64,000 bases of DNA, from the NCBI GenBank assembly GCA_010909165.1, contig VJWM01000117.1:682001-746000 (forward strand), given 5' to 3'. Origin of the DNA: Anthoceros angustus. Its lineage: Eukaryota; Streptophyta; Anthocerotopsida; Anthocerotales; Anthocerotaceae. Every line of letters begins with the position of its first letter. The stretch's first letter is position 1. A program made the translations under genes and the position numbers. Below, piece by piece: positions 20,259 to 30,929 of this stretch. Under the pieces are notes generated by a model, which saw nothing but the letters and a program-made list of their open reading frames with translations, was not told the DNA's origin and did no database searches.

Positions 20259-22862
20259 TCAAGGTCGACCATTACAACTGCAACAACCGGCTGCAAATCG
20301 ATGCACGCGATACCCATCCCTTACAACAATGTCTCTCTTCTCAAGCCTCGACATGATCTCCGTGGAACTGTGGCAGTCACTGCACATGCGTAGATTCTTC
20401 GTTACCACCAGAGGTGTGCCACTCGGAGTGTTCAGGAGACCAAACGCCAGGGCTAGCTTCTCAGCATGCCCGCAAAGCACATCTTCCTTTTCCTTCTCAG
20501 ACAGTGGCTTCAACACCAACTTTGTCTGTGGCACATGTCCCCCTTCCTGCTTCAGCCGCGCATTCGTGCTCTCTACCTTGAGCGCAATGTCGTCTGTCTT
20601 TTCTCCTACCACAAATGTATGTACCTGCTCCTTCACCTCAATGCCTGCCACTGCAGGTTTCTTGTTAGCTCCTGCGGCCGTTCGCTGTGTTTCAATCCTC
20701 TCTACATCGGTCCACCTTCCAGCATCTGCATAGGCATTGGCCATGAGCACATATGAGGTTGCCTGCTGAGGGTCCAGCCTAACAAGGCTCTCAAAACAGC
20801 GTTTCGCCCTCTCGATATCCCTGTGACTTTTGCAGGCAGTCAGCAAAGACGTCAACCCCACAACATTGCTTTGGCCCTCAGATGATAACAGCATCTTCTC
20901 TGCCTCGTCTAAATGGCCTGCACGCCCAAGGAGATCAATCATGCAATTATAATGCTCGATAGTAGGTTGGACGCCGTGCTGTTTAGACATGGAATCAAAG
21001 TGCTTGCGACCCTCGTGCACCAGTCCCTCATGACTACATGCCGCTAAAAGGGAAGTAAAAGTGGCATCATCAGGCTGAATGCCGGCAAGTAACATCTCCT
21101 CAAAACAGGCTAGTGCCTTGTGACCTTTGTCACAAGTACCATACCCAGATATCAGGGCTGTCCATGACACCACATCCTTTGTGGCCAAGCTGTCGAAAAC
21201 CCGGCGTGCATCTTCCAGTTCGCCACATTTTGCATACATGTCGACCAGGCAGGTACCAACCAGTAGGTTATCTAGCATTCCTCTTTTCACAATCTGTAAG
21301 TGCAGGTGCCTGCCCTTCTGTAAGGCACCAGCGCTTGCACAGGCCTTCAGAAGGCAAGATAAAGTAACGTGGTCAGCCACAATCAGGCCCTCCTGCTCCA
21401 TCTGTCCATACAGAAGGAGCGCCTCCTGACCAAGCCCTTGCTGGGTATAGCCAGCAAGCAGGGACGTCCATGTCACCACATCCTTTGTGGCCAAGCTATC
21501 AAAAACCCTGCGTGCATCTTCCATTTCGCCACATTTTGCATACATGTCGACCAGGCAGTTGCCAACCGGTATGGTATCTAACAGTCCTCTTTCCACAATC
21601 TGTGAGTGCAGCTGCCTACCCTTTTGTAAGGAACCAGTGCTGGCACAGGCCTTCAGAAGGCAAGCAAACGTAACATGGGTAGCCAGAACCAGGGCTTCTT
21701 GCTCCATTTGTCTATACAGAAGAAACACCTCTTGACTGAGGCCATGATTTGCGTATCCGACTATGAGGGCGTTCCATGTCACAACATTTTTTGTGGCCAA
21801 GCTGTCAAATACCTGGCGTGCATCTTCCAGTTCGCCACATTTTGCATACATGTCCACTAGGCAGCTGCCAACAAAGAAGTTAAGAGGAATGCCACTTTGC
21901 AACAAATCAGAGTGCAGTTTTCTCCCAGATTCCAAGTCGGTGGCAAAGGCACATGCTTGAAGGGCAGCTATGAAGACATGACCATCCGCCTTCACACCTG
22001 ACCTGCGCATCTCATGGTACAGTCGTATGGCCTCATGAGGTTTCCCATGTTTAGCATGTGCAGAGATTATGGAAGACCACATGAAAACATCCGGTTTGCC
22101 TACCCTGGTGAACACATCCATGGCCTCCTGTAGCCTACCTCGACATGCATACATTCGCAGGATATGGTTGCCCAAGTATGCATTCGACTCGTACCCAAGT
22201 TTGACGGTGAGAGCATGAACTCTTTGCCCCACAATCAAATCCTTCTTAGCTATACAGAGTTTTAGCACAGTATAAAACAGAGACGGAGGAATAGGACAGT
22301 CTGTCAGCGCCAGAGATTCCAGGGCTCCAACAGCCTCAGTAAGCTTCCCCTGCTCACATAACGTGCACACGGTAGCTTCACCCACTTCCGATCCTGTACG
22401 CCGGTCAGGCTCAAGCTCATACAGGGAGCTCGATGTGGAAGGAGAGGCACCATGACCCATCAGCTTGTCCAAAGGAATAAGCTGCTCATCCACCCAAGCT
22501 GGCTTGAACATGTTGTTTAACCACAGGGCCTCCCCGCCAGACCCCTTACGCCGGAAGTCAGGAGAACGAGAGCTCTTCTTATCTCGCCTGTTGTCCCACC
22601 ACAAGGTAGGGTCCAGAAAAAATTGTTCCCACAGATGCTCCTGCTCCTGGCGACGACCATCGCTGGAGAATCGTTCCCCACCCACAAATTTTCTCGGAAG
22701 TGCAACTGCTGGGTCCCTAACACTGCTGCACCTGGTGCCTTGGTTGCTTCCCAGAGATTGACTCGCTGAGGTGATGTGGTGAGCGGGAGCTCCTCGTAGA
22801 ATTCCTGTACACTCACCAAATTGTTGGGTCCACAACGGATCCGGTTGCCACATTGTGGTCAT
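20259..22862 (-). CDS. PPR gene 3: PLS-class PPR protein with DYW:KP C-terminus
   Basis: Intact, intronless, 867 aa, start at 22862. PDF-like block at residues 77-128 (LWEQFFLDPTLWWDNR, SPDFRRKGSG, ALWLNN, PAWVDEQL). The PPR array is shorter than in genes 1 and 2: the extra S-type motif is absent and two P-L-S units remain. The C-terminal region has KKPAVAGIEV, HAE, CSDCH, VHRF and ends CSC-NGRP. The 5' flank (tgtgcgcctcatcttctgag...) matches the flanks of genes 1 and 5, showing a common leader. DYW-domain residues group it with genes 1 and 2 (HVPQTKLVLKPLSEKEKED). Probable organelle U-to-C editing factor by family. Confidence 0.92.
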   Translation of the reverse strand: MTTMWQPDPLWTQQFGECTGILRGAPAHHITSASQSLGSNQGTRCSSVRDPAVALPRKFVGGERFSSDGRRQEQEHLWEQFFLDPTLWWDNRRDKKSSRSPDFRRKGSGGEALWLNNMFKPAWVDEQLIPLDKLMGHGASPSTSSSLYELEPDRRTGSEVGEATVCTLCEQGKLTEAVGALESLALTDCPIPPSLFYTVLKLCIAKKDLIVGQRVHALTVKLGYESNAYLGNHILRMYACRGRLQEAMDVFTRVGKPDVFMWSSIISAHAKHGKPHEAIRLYHEMRRSGVKADGHVFIAALQACAFATDLESGRKLHSDLLQSGIPLNFFVGSCLVDMYAKCGELEDARQVFDSLATKNVVTWNALIVGYANHGLSQEVFLLYRQMEQEALVLATHVTFACLLKACASTGSLQKGRQLHSQIVERGLLDTIPVGNCLVDMYAKCGEMEDARRVFDSLATKDVVTWTSLLAGYTQQGLGQEALLLYGQMEQEGLIVADHVTLSCLLKACASAGALQKGRHLHLQIVKRGMLDNLLVGTCLVDMYAKCGELEDARRVFDSLATKDVVSWTALISGYGTCDKGHKALACFEEMLLAGIQPDDATFTSLLAACSHEGLVHEGRKHFDSMSKQHGVQPTIEHYNCMIDLLGRAGHLDEAEKMLLSSEGQSNVVGLTSLLTACKSHRDIERAKRCFESLVRLDPQQATSYVLMANAYADAGRWTDVERIETQRTAAGANKKPAVAGIEVKEQVHTFVVGEKTDDIALKVESTNARLKQEGGHVPQTKLVLKPLSEKEKEDVLCGHAEKLALAFGLLNTPSGTPLVVTKNLRMCSDCHSSTEIMSRLEKRDIVVRDGYRVHRFAAGCCSCNGRP

Positions 22863-23244
22863 GTTATACAGGCACAGCTCTCAGAAGATGAGGCGCACAA
22901 CTAACTATGCAACCTGAGGCAGGAATCGACGTAATGCTCTGGCCTTGTCATCAGCCAGACAGCATGAGCTCTTCATTCATCCCTTCCCTTCCAGGTACAG
23001 ATAATGCAACCAAGCATTCTACAAAGTGTTATCCGTGAAGTGAAACACAAAGTTAGCAGCAAGGAGGTGGACGTTGCCTGTTTTGTGTGTGGATGTTGGA
23101 TGTTGAGACGCATGTTTGTTTGTGTACCTACTACCTACATTTGCGTGATGTGGAAGGGTGCGATGGGCTTGTTGCATGTGATGGGCAATGATGTGATATG
23201 TACCTATATGGTTCTTTCTTATTTTAAAATATTGGGCACTCCAA
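22863..23244. other. Spacer between PPR genes 3 and 4
   Basis: Holds the leader of gene 3 (minus strand) and the 3' flank of gene 4. Genes 3 and 4 are head-to-tail on the minus strand, only about 380 bp apart. No other gene is seen. Confidence 0.5.
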
Positions 23245-25847
23245 TCACGGACGACCGCCACAACTGCAACAACCATCTGCGAACCGATGCACACGGTACC
23301 CATCCCTTACAACAATGTCTCTCTGTTCTATCCTTGACATGATCTCCGTGGAACTGTGGCAGTCACTGCACATGCGTAGATTCTTCGTTACCACCAGAGG
23401 TGTCCCACTCGGAGTGTTCAACAGACCAAACGCCAGAGCTAGCTTCTCAGCATGCCCACAAAGCGCATCTTCCTTTTCCTTCTCACCCAGTGGTTTCAAC
23501 ACCAACTTTGTATGAGGTACATGGCCGCCTTCCTCCTTCAGACGGGCACTCGTGCTCTCTACCTTCAGCGCAAGATCGTCTCTTCTTTCTCCCACCACAA
23601 ATGTATGTACCTGCTTCCTCACCTCAATGGTTGCCATTGCAGGTTTCTTGTTAGCTCCTGCTACCACCCTCTGAGTTTCAATCCTTTCTACATCGGTCCA
23701 CCTACCTGCATCTGCATAGGCATTAGCCATGAGCACATATCCAGATGCCCTGAGGTCCAGCTAACAATGCTTTCAAAACACCACGCCCTCTCTAAATCCC
23801 CGTGACTCTTGCAGGCATTCAGCAAAGACGTCAACCCCACAGTATTGGTTTGGCTCTCACATGACAAGAGCATGTTCTCTGCCTCATCTAACTGGCCTGC
23901 ACGCCCAAGAAGATCAATCATGCAATTGTAATGCTCAACAGTAGGTTTGATGCCATGCTGTTCAGCGATGGAATCAAAGTGCTTGCTACCCTCATGGACG
24001 AGTCCCCCATGACTGCATGCTGCTAAAAGGCAAGTAAAAGTAGTATTATCAGGCTGAATACCAGCGGCTAACATCTCCTCAAAACAAGCTAGTGCCTTGT
24101 GACCGTCGTCACAAGTACCACACCCAGCTATCAAGGCATTCCACGTCACCACATCCTTTGTGGCCAAGCTGTCAAAAACCCGGCGTGCCTCTTTCAGCTC
24201 GCCACATTTTGCATACATGTCCACCAGGCCATTGCAAACCAGTATGTTATCTAGCTGTCCCCGTTCCACAATTTGTGAGTGCAGCTGCCGGCCCTGCTGC
24301 AAGGCACCGGCGCTTGCACAGGCTTTTAGAAGGCAAGCGAAGGTAACATGGTTAGGCAAAACCAGGCCATCCTGCTCCATTTGTCCATACAGAACAAGGG
24401 CCTCTTGACCGAGCCCTTGCTCAGTACACCCAGCTATCAGGGCATTCCATGTCACCACATCCTTTGTGGCCAAGCTATCAAAAACCTGGCGTGCATCTTT
24501 CATTTCGCCACATTTTGCATACATGTCCACCAGACAGTTGCCTAACACTACGTCACCCAGCAGTCCTCTTTCCACGATCTGTGAATGCAGCTGCCTGCCT
24601 TTCTGTAAGGCGCTGGTGCTTGCACAGGCCTTTAGAAGGCAGGCGAAAGTAACTTGATCAGCCACAAGCAAGCCCTCTTGCTGCATTTGTTCATACAGGA
24701 CAAGCGCCTGTTGGCCGCAACCATGATTCGCATACCCAGCAATCAGGGCCGTCCATGTCACCACATCCTTCGTGACCAAGCTGTCAAAAACCTGGCGTGC
24801 ATCTTTAAGGTCGCCACATTTCGCATACATGTCCACCAGGCAGTTCCCAACAATCAAGTTAGGAGGAATCCTACTGTGCAACACATCACTGTGCACTTTC
24901 CTGCCAGATTCCAAATCCGCAGCAAATGCACAAGCTTGAAGGGCAGCTACAAAGACGTGTCCATCTGCCTTCACACCTGACCCACGCATATCATGGTACA
25001 GTTGTATGGCCTCGTTCGGCTTCCCGTGTTGAGCATATGCGGAGATCATGGAACCCCACATGAAAGCATCTGGTTTGCCTACCCTGGTGAACACATCCAT
25101 AGCCTCCTGTACCCTACCTGCACATGCATACATGCGCAAGAGATGGTTCCCCAAGTATGCATTCGACTCATACCCAAGTTTGACGGTGAGATCATGAACT
25201 CGTCGTCCCAAAACCAAGTCCTTCTTAGCTGTGCACAGTTTTAGCACGGCATAAAACAGAGGCGGAGAAACGGGGCAGTCTGTCTGCGCCAGACATTCCA
25301 GGGCTCCAACGGCCTCAGCAAGCTTCCCCTGCTTACATAACGTGCTCACTGTTACAACCGTGACAACGCCCGATCCTACAGGCCTGCCAGGATCAGGATT
25401 ATCCGTAGGGCTCAACTTGGACGGAGAGGCACCATGACCCATCTGCATATCCAAAGAAACTAGCTGCTCATCCACCCAAGCTGGCTTGAACATATTGTTT
25501 AACCAGAGAACCTCACCGCCGGACCCCTTACGCCGGAAGTCAGGAGAACGAGAGCTCTTCTTATCTCGCCTGTTGTCCCACCACATTGCAGGGTTCAGAA
25601 AAAGTTGTTGCCACAATAGCTCTTGCTCCTGCTCCTGGCGACGACAATCGCTGGAAAATCCGTCCCCACCTACAGATTCTCTTGGAAGTGGAACTGCTGG
25701 GCTCCTTACACTGTTGCACCTGGGAGCTTGGTTATTTGCCAGAGGTTGAATCCCTATGATGAGGTGAGCGGGAGCTCCTCGTAGAATCCCTGAACACAAA
25801 CCAATTTGTTGGGTGCTTACCGGGTCCGGTTGCCATACTGTGGCCAT
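23245..25847 (-). pseudogene. PPR gene 4: DYW:KP PPR gene with frameshift between E-motif and PPR array
   Basis: Reads as an intact PLS PPR protein from ATG 25847 through the PDF-like block (LWQQLFLNPAMWWDNR) and two P-L-S units. The frame is lost near 23740-23765, in the E motif, and resumes in another frame through KKPAMATIEV, HAE, CSDCH and CSC-GGRP to the stop at 23245. Compared with gene 3, the break region has lost several short pieces (gcctgctgagggtcc has become gccctgaggtcc) and one codon before WCFES. Either a recent pseudogene or an assembly error of a functional gene; the rest shows no decay. C-terminal residues (HVPHTKLVLKPLGEKEKED) pair it with gene 5. Confidence 0.8.
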
Positions 25848-26261
25848 CGTTCAGGACCGCTGAGGGAAAAATGAGTTGCAAGAAAAATAATGGCAGGATG
25901 CCTAGGTACTGTGCACGGGCACACCACCCTGAAGGTAGTCACTGCAGACGGTGTTTCATGAGCCGGAGGCTAGTTCTCCCTGCAAAGTAATGGCGCTCTT
26001 CTCCCGAGGTGGTGGGCCCCATCGCCTAGCCTTGCCTCGCATCATGACCCATCCCATGTCCATAGCACCCTGTCTAGGTGAATACACGTATGAGCGCATA
26101 CTATACCATACACGGCAACCCGTAGCGGCGTGCGTCGTTCATGGCTCCGGTTTGTGGAATGGCCGGTTGGGGTTCATTTTAAGCGCGAAACGTGCCCTAA
26201 TCAGTTCGCCAAACAGCCACATTTTAAACGGCCGCAAATCAGACACAATCCGCTTGGCAAC

Positions 26262-26395
26262 GCGACGGGGCCTCCACCTCTTCTTGGGCGCATGGGATCG
26301 GACTCTTATCGGCAGACGTCCGCTTGGCAACGCGACGGGGCCTCCACCTCTTCTTGGAGCGCATGGGATCGGACTCTTATCGGCAGACGGAGCGT
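26262..26395. repeat. 67-bp tandem duplication inside the MULE
   Basis: Two copies of a unit containing cgcttggcaacgcgacgggg and gggatcggactcttatcggc, differing by a single base or two. It lies just inside the left TIR. Confidence 0.75.
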
Positions 26396-26581
26396 GACTC
26401 TGATAGCTCATGTTCCACGCTGACTGGCAGAAAATGGTGAAACATACAACTGAGAGGAGAACATCCAAGACTGTAGAGCAAAATTCCAAGGCTCAGTAAC
26501 TTCAGGCAGTTGCCATGTTCGCACAACTTTCTAAGCTTAGCCTCGGAGCTATAGGCAGTTCTATGTGCTAAGGCCTAGGAA

Positions 26582-28711
26582 CTATAGGCAGTTGTATGTT
26601 TGACCTACTGGAATTTCACTTTCTGATCTTGGGGCCGTTCTTCCTCTGCCGACTCCTCCGTTTCCCAAAAGGCTTTTCCGTTTAAGAGAATTGTCTGTAT
26701 GAGCAGGATTGTGGTGTAGAATTGGTGTTTCATGCAACTGGTGAAGATGAAGATCAGCGCCCAACCCTTGGACCTGCCTTACTAATTGTCCCATCATGGC
26801 AGCAACATGATTTTCTAACTGTGGCCACTTCTCCACCATTCCCCTAATCTCTGCCCAACTCACGTCCATGGACTGGACACCCTGGTTCAGGCAAGGTACT
26901 TGGGGCCCTTCTTGGACAACATCCTGTTTGGGGCAGCGTAATTCATGCCCATCCTGGCAAACATTCACTGCAGGCTCCTCATAACTTGTTGTGTGCATGA
27001 CCTGACTTGCCAAATTGAAATTATCAGTACCATGTTCCTTCAACATATCCATCAGTTTGTGCACAAGCATCTGTGTAGCTGTCATTCGATTTAACATCAG
27101 CAAAACCTTCACTTGATGTTTGCAAACAAAGCCATTCAATCCTTGTTTGCAGTTGCAAGCAGCCCACTGCCTTCCGCCATTTAGCACCTCGTACTCCACT
27201 GTTGACCCGTTAAGTGCCTTCTGACTTTTAACGTATGCTGAAGCATTATCCGTTGTCGGGAGTGTGACATCCACATTTGGAATTTGCAGTGCCTTAGTAA
27301 TTGCATGGTGCACAAGTCTCTCCAACTTGGTGTTGTGAACAATATTCAGCAACTTGCATTGTGATTGGAACCAAAATGCCGATTGACTTCATCCACAAGG
27401 ATATGAAGTAACCAATCTAAACGTCTACACAGTAAGCCGCTTCTTCGTAGCGACATCCGAATTTCAAGTGCTGGTGGTAGGCTTCTATGCTCATTGCGTC
27501 TTGGCCAGCATGTGGGACTTCCAGCTTTGATCCACATAGTCATAATCGCCCCATTGCCGCTTAAAATAAGTCACAAATTCGGCTCATATTGCGTATGTCG
27601 AGTAGAATCGTCAAGCTCCGCCACTTCTCCATACCGCAGCCTTGCTCCTCCATATACATAATTTTACCAAGTGTGCTCATCATCTCGCTCTCCCGACTTT
27701 ATTTTTCACCTTCTTTATGAGTTGTCTCAACCAAGCACGCACATGCCACAAACACAAAACACCAACATGTTAGAGCCGAATACTTGTCGATAGCGTTAAT
27801 CTCGGCAGCAATCGTCCACCAAGAAAGCATTGGGCTTCCACTGGATCGACTTCTCCAACATCGCTTTAAAGCCCCACCATGCACTAATATTGTCAAAGCT
27901 GTTGTCGAAATGATCCATGCCCGGTAGCGTTCATGTGGTCATCAAGACCAACACGTAAACAAGCGAAATTTCCATTTGTTAGTCCCGAACGTGGCATCCA
28001 TAGAGACAATCGAGTTATGGCCCCACCTCAACATACATGAGTCTTTGAAATGGTGTCGAATACCGATTAAAGTGACACCGTCGATAGACTTAGAGCTGAA
28101 GGAAGAAAAGAAAATCTCATGCTTGTGTAAGTCCATCCATATTCTCACACTTTCCTCATCGATGATGCAATCTCCATGTCCTGCAATCAAGCTCTGTATG
28201 TTTCTTATATCCTTGGGCAATAAGAAATCATCCGGACCAAGTGGCATCTTGGGTTGTCCTTCTTCTGCGATACATCCTCCTCATGATCACACATAATTTG
28301 GTAATTGGTCAGCTGGCATAAGAGCTTGTGCTTTACCCATTCCCGCTTTGCCATAGATAAAACAGGAGCAAGAGAAACATTAGCAGGGGCATCAGTAGCT
28401 AACAAATCATGGCAGAAATCACCATTCATGTCTATGTGGTGCCATTCGTGAATTCGTATCTCTGCAATTCCTGGCCATTGCAATAATCTGCTGATGAAGA
28501 ACTGGAATTTACAGCCCCTTTTCCTATTGCGGCCAGTCTTCATGCGTGACGGCCTGCTGCCTTTCCCCTTTTTTGGACGGTTTGTCACATCAATGAAAGG
28601 CTCCACACCTGTAAGACGAAAATCTTGTGGTCCGTAAGCACATTCATATTTAATATATGAGCTTGGTGAATTAGGCAGCACGATATCGGGTCCGTGGACC
28701 GTTTCAGACAT
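26582..28711 (-). pseudogene. MULE transposase, broken
   Basis: Three pieces on the minus strand. N-terminal part (28711-28205) with RKRGCKFQFFISRLLQWPGI and EIRIHEWHHIDMNGDFCHD, the zinc-binding region of MULE/FAR1-type transposases. Central part (28247-27942) with SMDATFGTNKWKF, containing the first catalytic Asp. Near 27830, FLVDD-like residues fit the second Asp region but frames are shifted. C-terminal part (27352-26582) has a SWIM zinc finger, C-N-C ... VCKH (AACNCKQGLNGFVCKH). Frame breaks between parts make it inactive. Confidence 0.85.
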
Positions 28712-29632
28712 TACGTCTTACAAGCGTTGTGGGGAGCAGAGAGTTCTCGCTTCCCGCAAGAAAATCGTCCACTCTATCCCGAAACGTAGGCTATTTTGAC
28801 ATTCGTAACCATCTTCCTGCATGCTTGAGGGCAACCATAAATCTTCTTCTTGAAATGCCCAACAATCGGAAGGCATGGCGGAGGCATGTATCCATACTCA
28901 CAAAGTGCAGGGCGATTGTAGACATAACAGCCTTAGATCCTTGCTCACAAAGGGTGCCATTTCGACCATGAATGAAATTGCAATATGCGAAGAATGCAAA
29001 GTTACGAGGTAAAGATCCTTCAAGGAGCCTTGCGCCTTGCGAATGCTTGAGCCTGAGTGTTGGATGGCGTCACATCAGCGTGTGTCTCACCATCTTCGCA
29101 GACGTGAGCGTGGAGCATCGAAAGTAGAAATTACACGTCTTCAAGCTCTTCACCTCACCATTCTCGAAACAATTCCATTGGCAATGCGGGATGGACAAGC
29201 CTTCCATTGAACACATTGGTTCCACCAGTCTCCCTCTGCCGTCGCCAGCGAAAGTCCGATGCAATTCATGCTCACACCACGAAGAGATCGCGGCACATCG
29301 TGCGGCCAAGCCGTTGTGTCGTGATACACGTTCCCAATGTTGGGAACACGTTTGATTTTGGACAAACTGCGGATTGTGTCGATTCGCGGCCGATTAGGGC
29401 ACGCCGCGCTTAAATGAACCCCAACCGGCCATTCCACAAACCGGAGCCATGAGCAGCCGCTACGGGTTGCCGTGTATGGTATAGTATGCGCTCATACGTA
29501 TATTCACCTAGACAGGGTGCTATGGACATGGGATGGGTCATGGCGCGAGGCAAGGCTAGGCGATGGGGCCCACCACCTCGGGAGAAGAGCGCCATTACTT
29601 TGCAGGGAGAACTAGCCTCCGGCGTTTCATGA

Positions 29633-29939
29633 CCAGTTGTAGAAGACACCAAAACAACACCATTGCAACAGTACCTATATGATGCAACCAGGTCGAACAA
29701 TACCACAATTATATTATATCTATATTCATATGAAAGAAACGTGAAGACTTTAAAAATATGCAGAGATGGGAAGTCCCATAGAGGACAATGGAGAACAACC
29801 CTTTAGAGGGCCGGGCAAGTAGGACTAGGCCCCTTGAATGTCCACTATGAAGCTAACTACCCCTCTCAAGATGACATAGTGTGGAATAAGAAAGGGCATA
29901 TTGACCACCGGAGCTGAAGATGCTACGTTCGCAGCTGTC
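29633..29939 (-). mobile_element. Start of a LINE-like 3' region (minus strand)
   Basis: Distantly matches the LINE 3' end at 37835-38110: both carry a gaagatttt/gaagacttt-type end, a gggaagtccc/gggaaaaa stretch, then accaccggagctgaagatgc / accaccggtgtcgaagaagc. The correspondence resumes after the minisatellite (aggaaagagggagacctacc vs aagaaagggggaggccaacc). I infer a second, more diverged copy of the same LINE family; no coding part is preserved. Confidence 0.4.
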
Positions 29940-30840
29940 AATGCCCTTTGCAGAGCAATGGATACTCATTGTTGGAAAGAATGCAGAGCAATGGGCATAA
30001 CAATGGATACTCATTGTTGGAAAGAATGCAGAGCAATGGGCATAGCAATGGATACTCATTGTTGGAAAGAATGCAGAGCAATGGGCATAGCAATGGATAC
30101 TCATTGTCGGAAAGAATGTCCTCAAGATTGCCAATGCCCTTTGCAGAGCAATGGATACTCATTGTTGGAAAGAATGCAAAGCAATGGGAATAGCAATGGA
30201 TACTCATTGTCGGAAAGAATGCATAGCAATGGGCAGAGAAATGGATACTCATTGTCGGAAAGAATGCATAGCAATGGGCAGAGAAATGGATACTCATTGT
30301 TGGAAAGAGTGCAGAGCAATGGTTGGAAAGAATGCAGAGCAATGGGCATAGCAATGGATACTCATTGTCGGAAAGAATGCACAGCAATGGGTAGAGAAAT
30401 GGATACTTATTGTTGGAAAGAGTGTAGAGCAATGGATACTCATTGGCGAAAAGAATGCAGAGCAATGGGCAGAGAAATTGACACTCATTGTCGGAAAGAA
30501 TGCAAAGCAATGGGCAGAGCAATGGATACTCACTGTTGGAAAGAATGCACAGCAATGGGCAGAGAAATGGATACTCATTGTTGGAAAGAGTGCAGAGCAA
30601 TGGATACTCATTGTCGGAAAGAATGCACAGCAATGGGCAGAGAAATGGATACTCATTGTTGGAAAGAGTGCAGAACAATGGATACTCGTTGTCGAAAAGA
30701 ATGCAGAGCAATGGGCAGAGCAATGGATACTTATTGTCGGAAAGAATGCACACCACTGGGTAGAGCAATGGATACTCGTTGCCAGCTGCAAAGGGTACTC
30801 GTTGCCAGCTGCAAAGGATACTCGTTGCTTAAACTCTGCA
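29940..30840. repeat. 45-bp minisatellite with long open frames on both strands
   Basis: About 20 irregular copies of a 45-bp unit and shortened versions, built from gcaatggatactcattgttg and gaaagaatgcagagcaatgg. All units are multiples of three or nearly so, giving a 342-codon open frame on the plus strand (29901-30929) with a 15-residue repeat, and 276- and 165-codon open frames on the minus strand. No start context, signal or domain supports a protein. The array sits where the related LINE has a single gagggatggaaaccctctgc segment. Confidence 0.85.
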
Positions 30841-30929
30841 AAGGATACTTGTTGCCAGAAAAAGGATACTCATTGCCGGAAGAAAGGCACCACACAGGAA
30901 AGAAAGGAATAGAGGAGACTTTAGTATGA

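Larger units (their letters stand above)
25962..29623 (-). mobile_element. MULE (Mutator-like) transposon with long TIRs
   Basis: Perfect 9-bp target-site duplication GTTTCATGA at 25953-25961 and 29624-29632, as Mutator-like elements make. Terminal inverted repeats are about 230-290 bp (25962-26252 and about 29370-29623), beginning GCCGGAGGCTAGTTCTCCCT. The interior carries a degenerate MULE transposase on the minus strand. A 67-bp segment is duplicated next to the left TIR (about 26262-26395). About 3.66 kb in total. Confidence 0.93.

Noticed and set aside
29901-30929. 342-codon ORF as a repeat-containing protein gene
   Set aside because: Several other frames on both strands are also open for the simple reason that the repeat unit lacks stops. 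No start context, signal or domain supports a protein.
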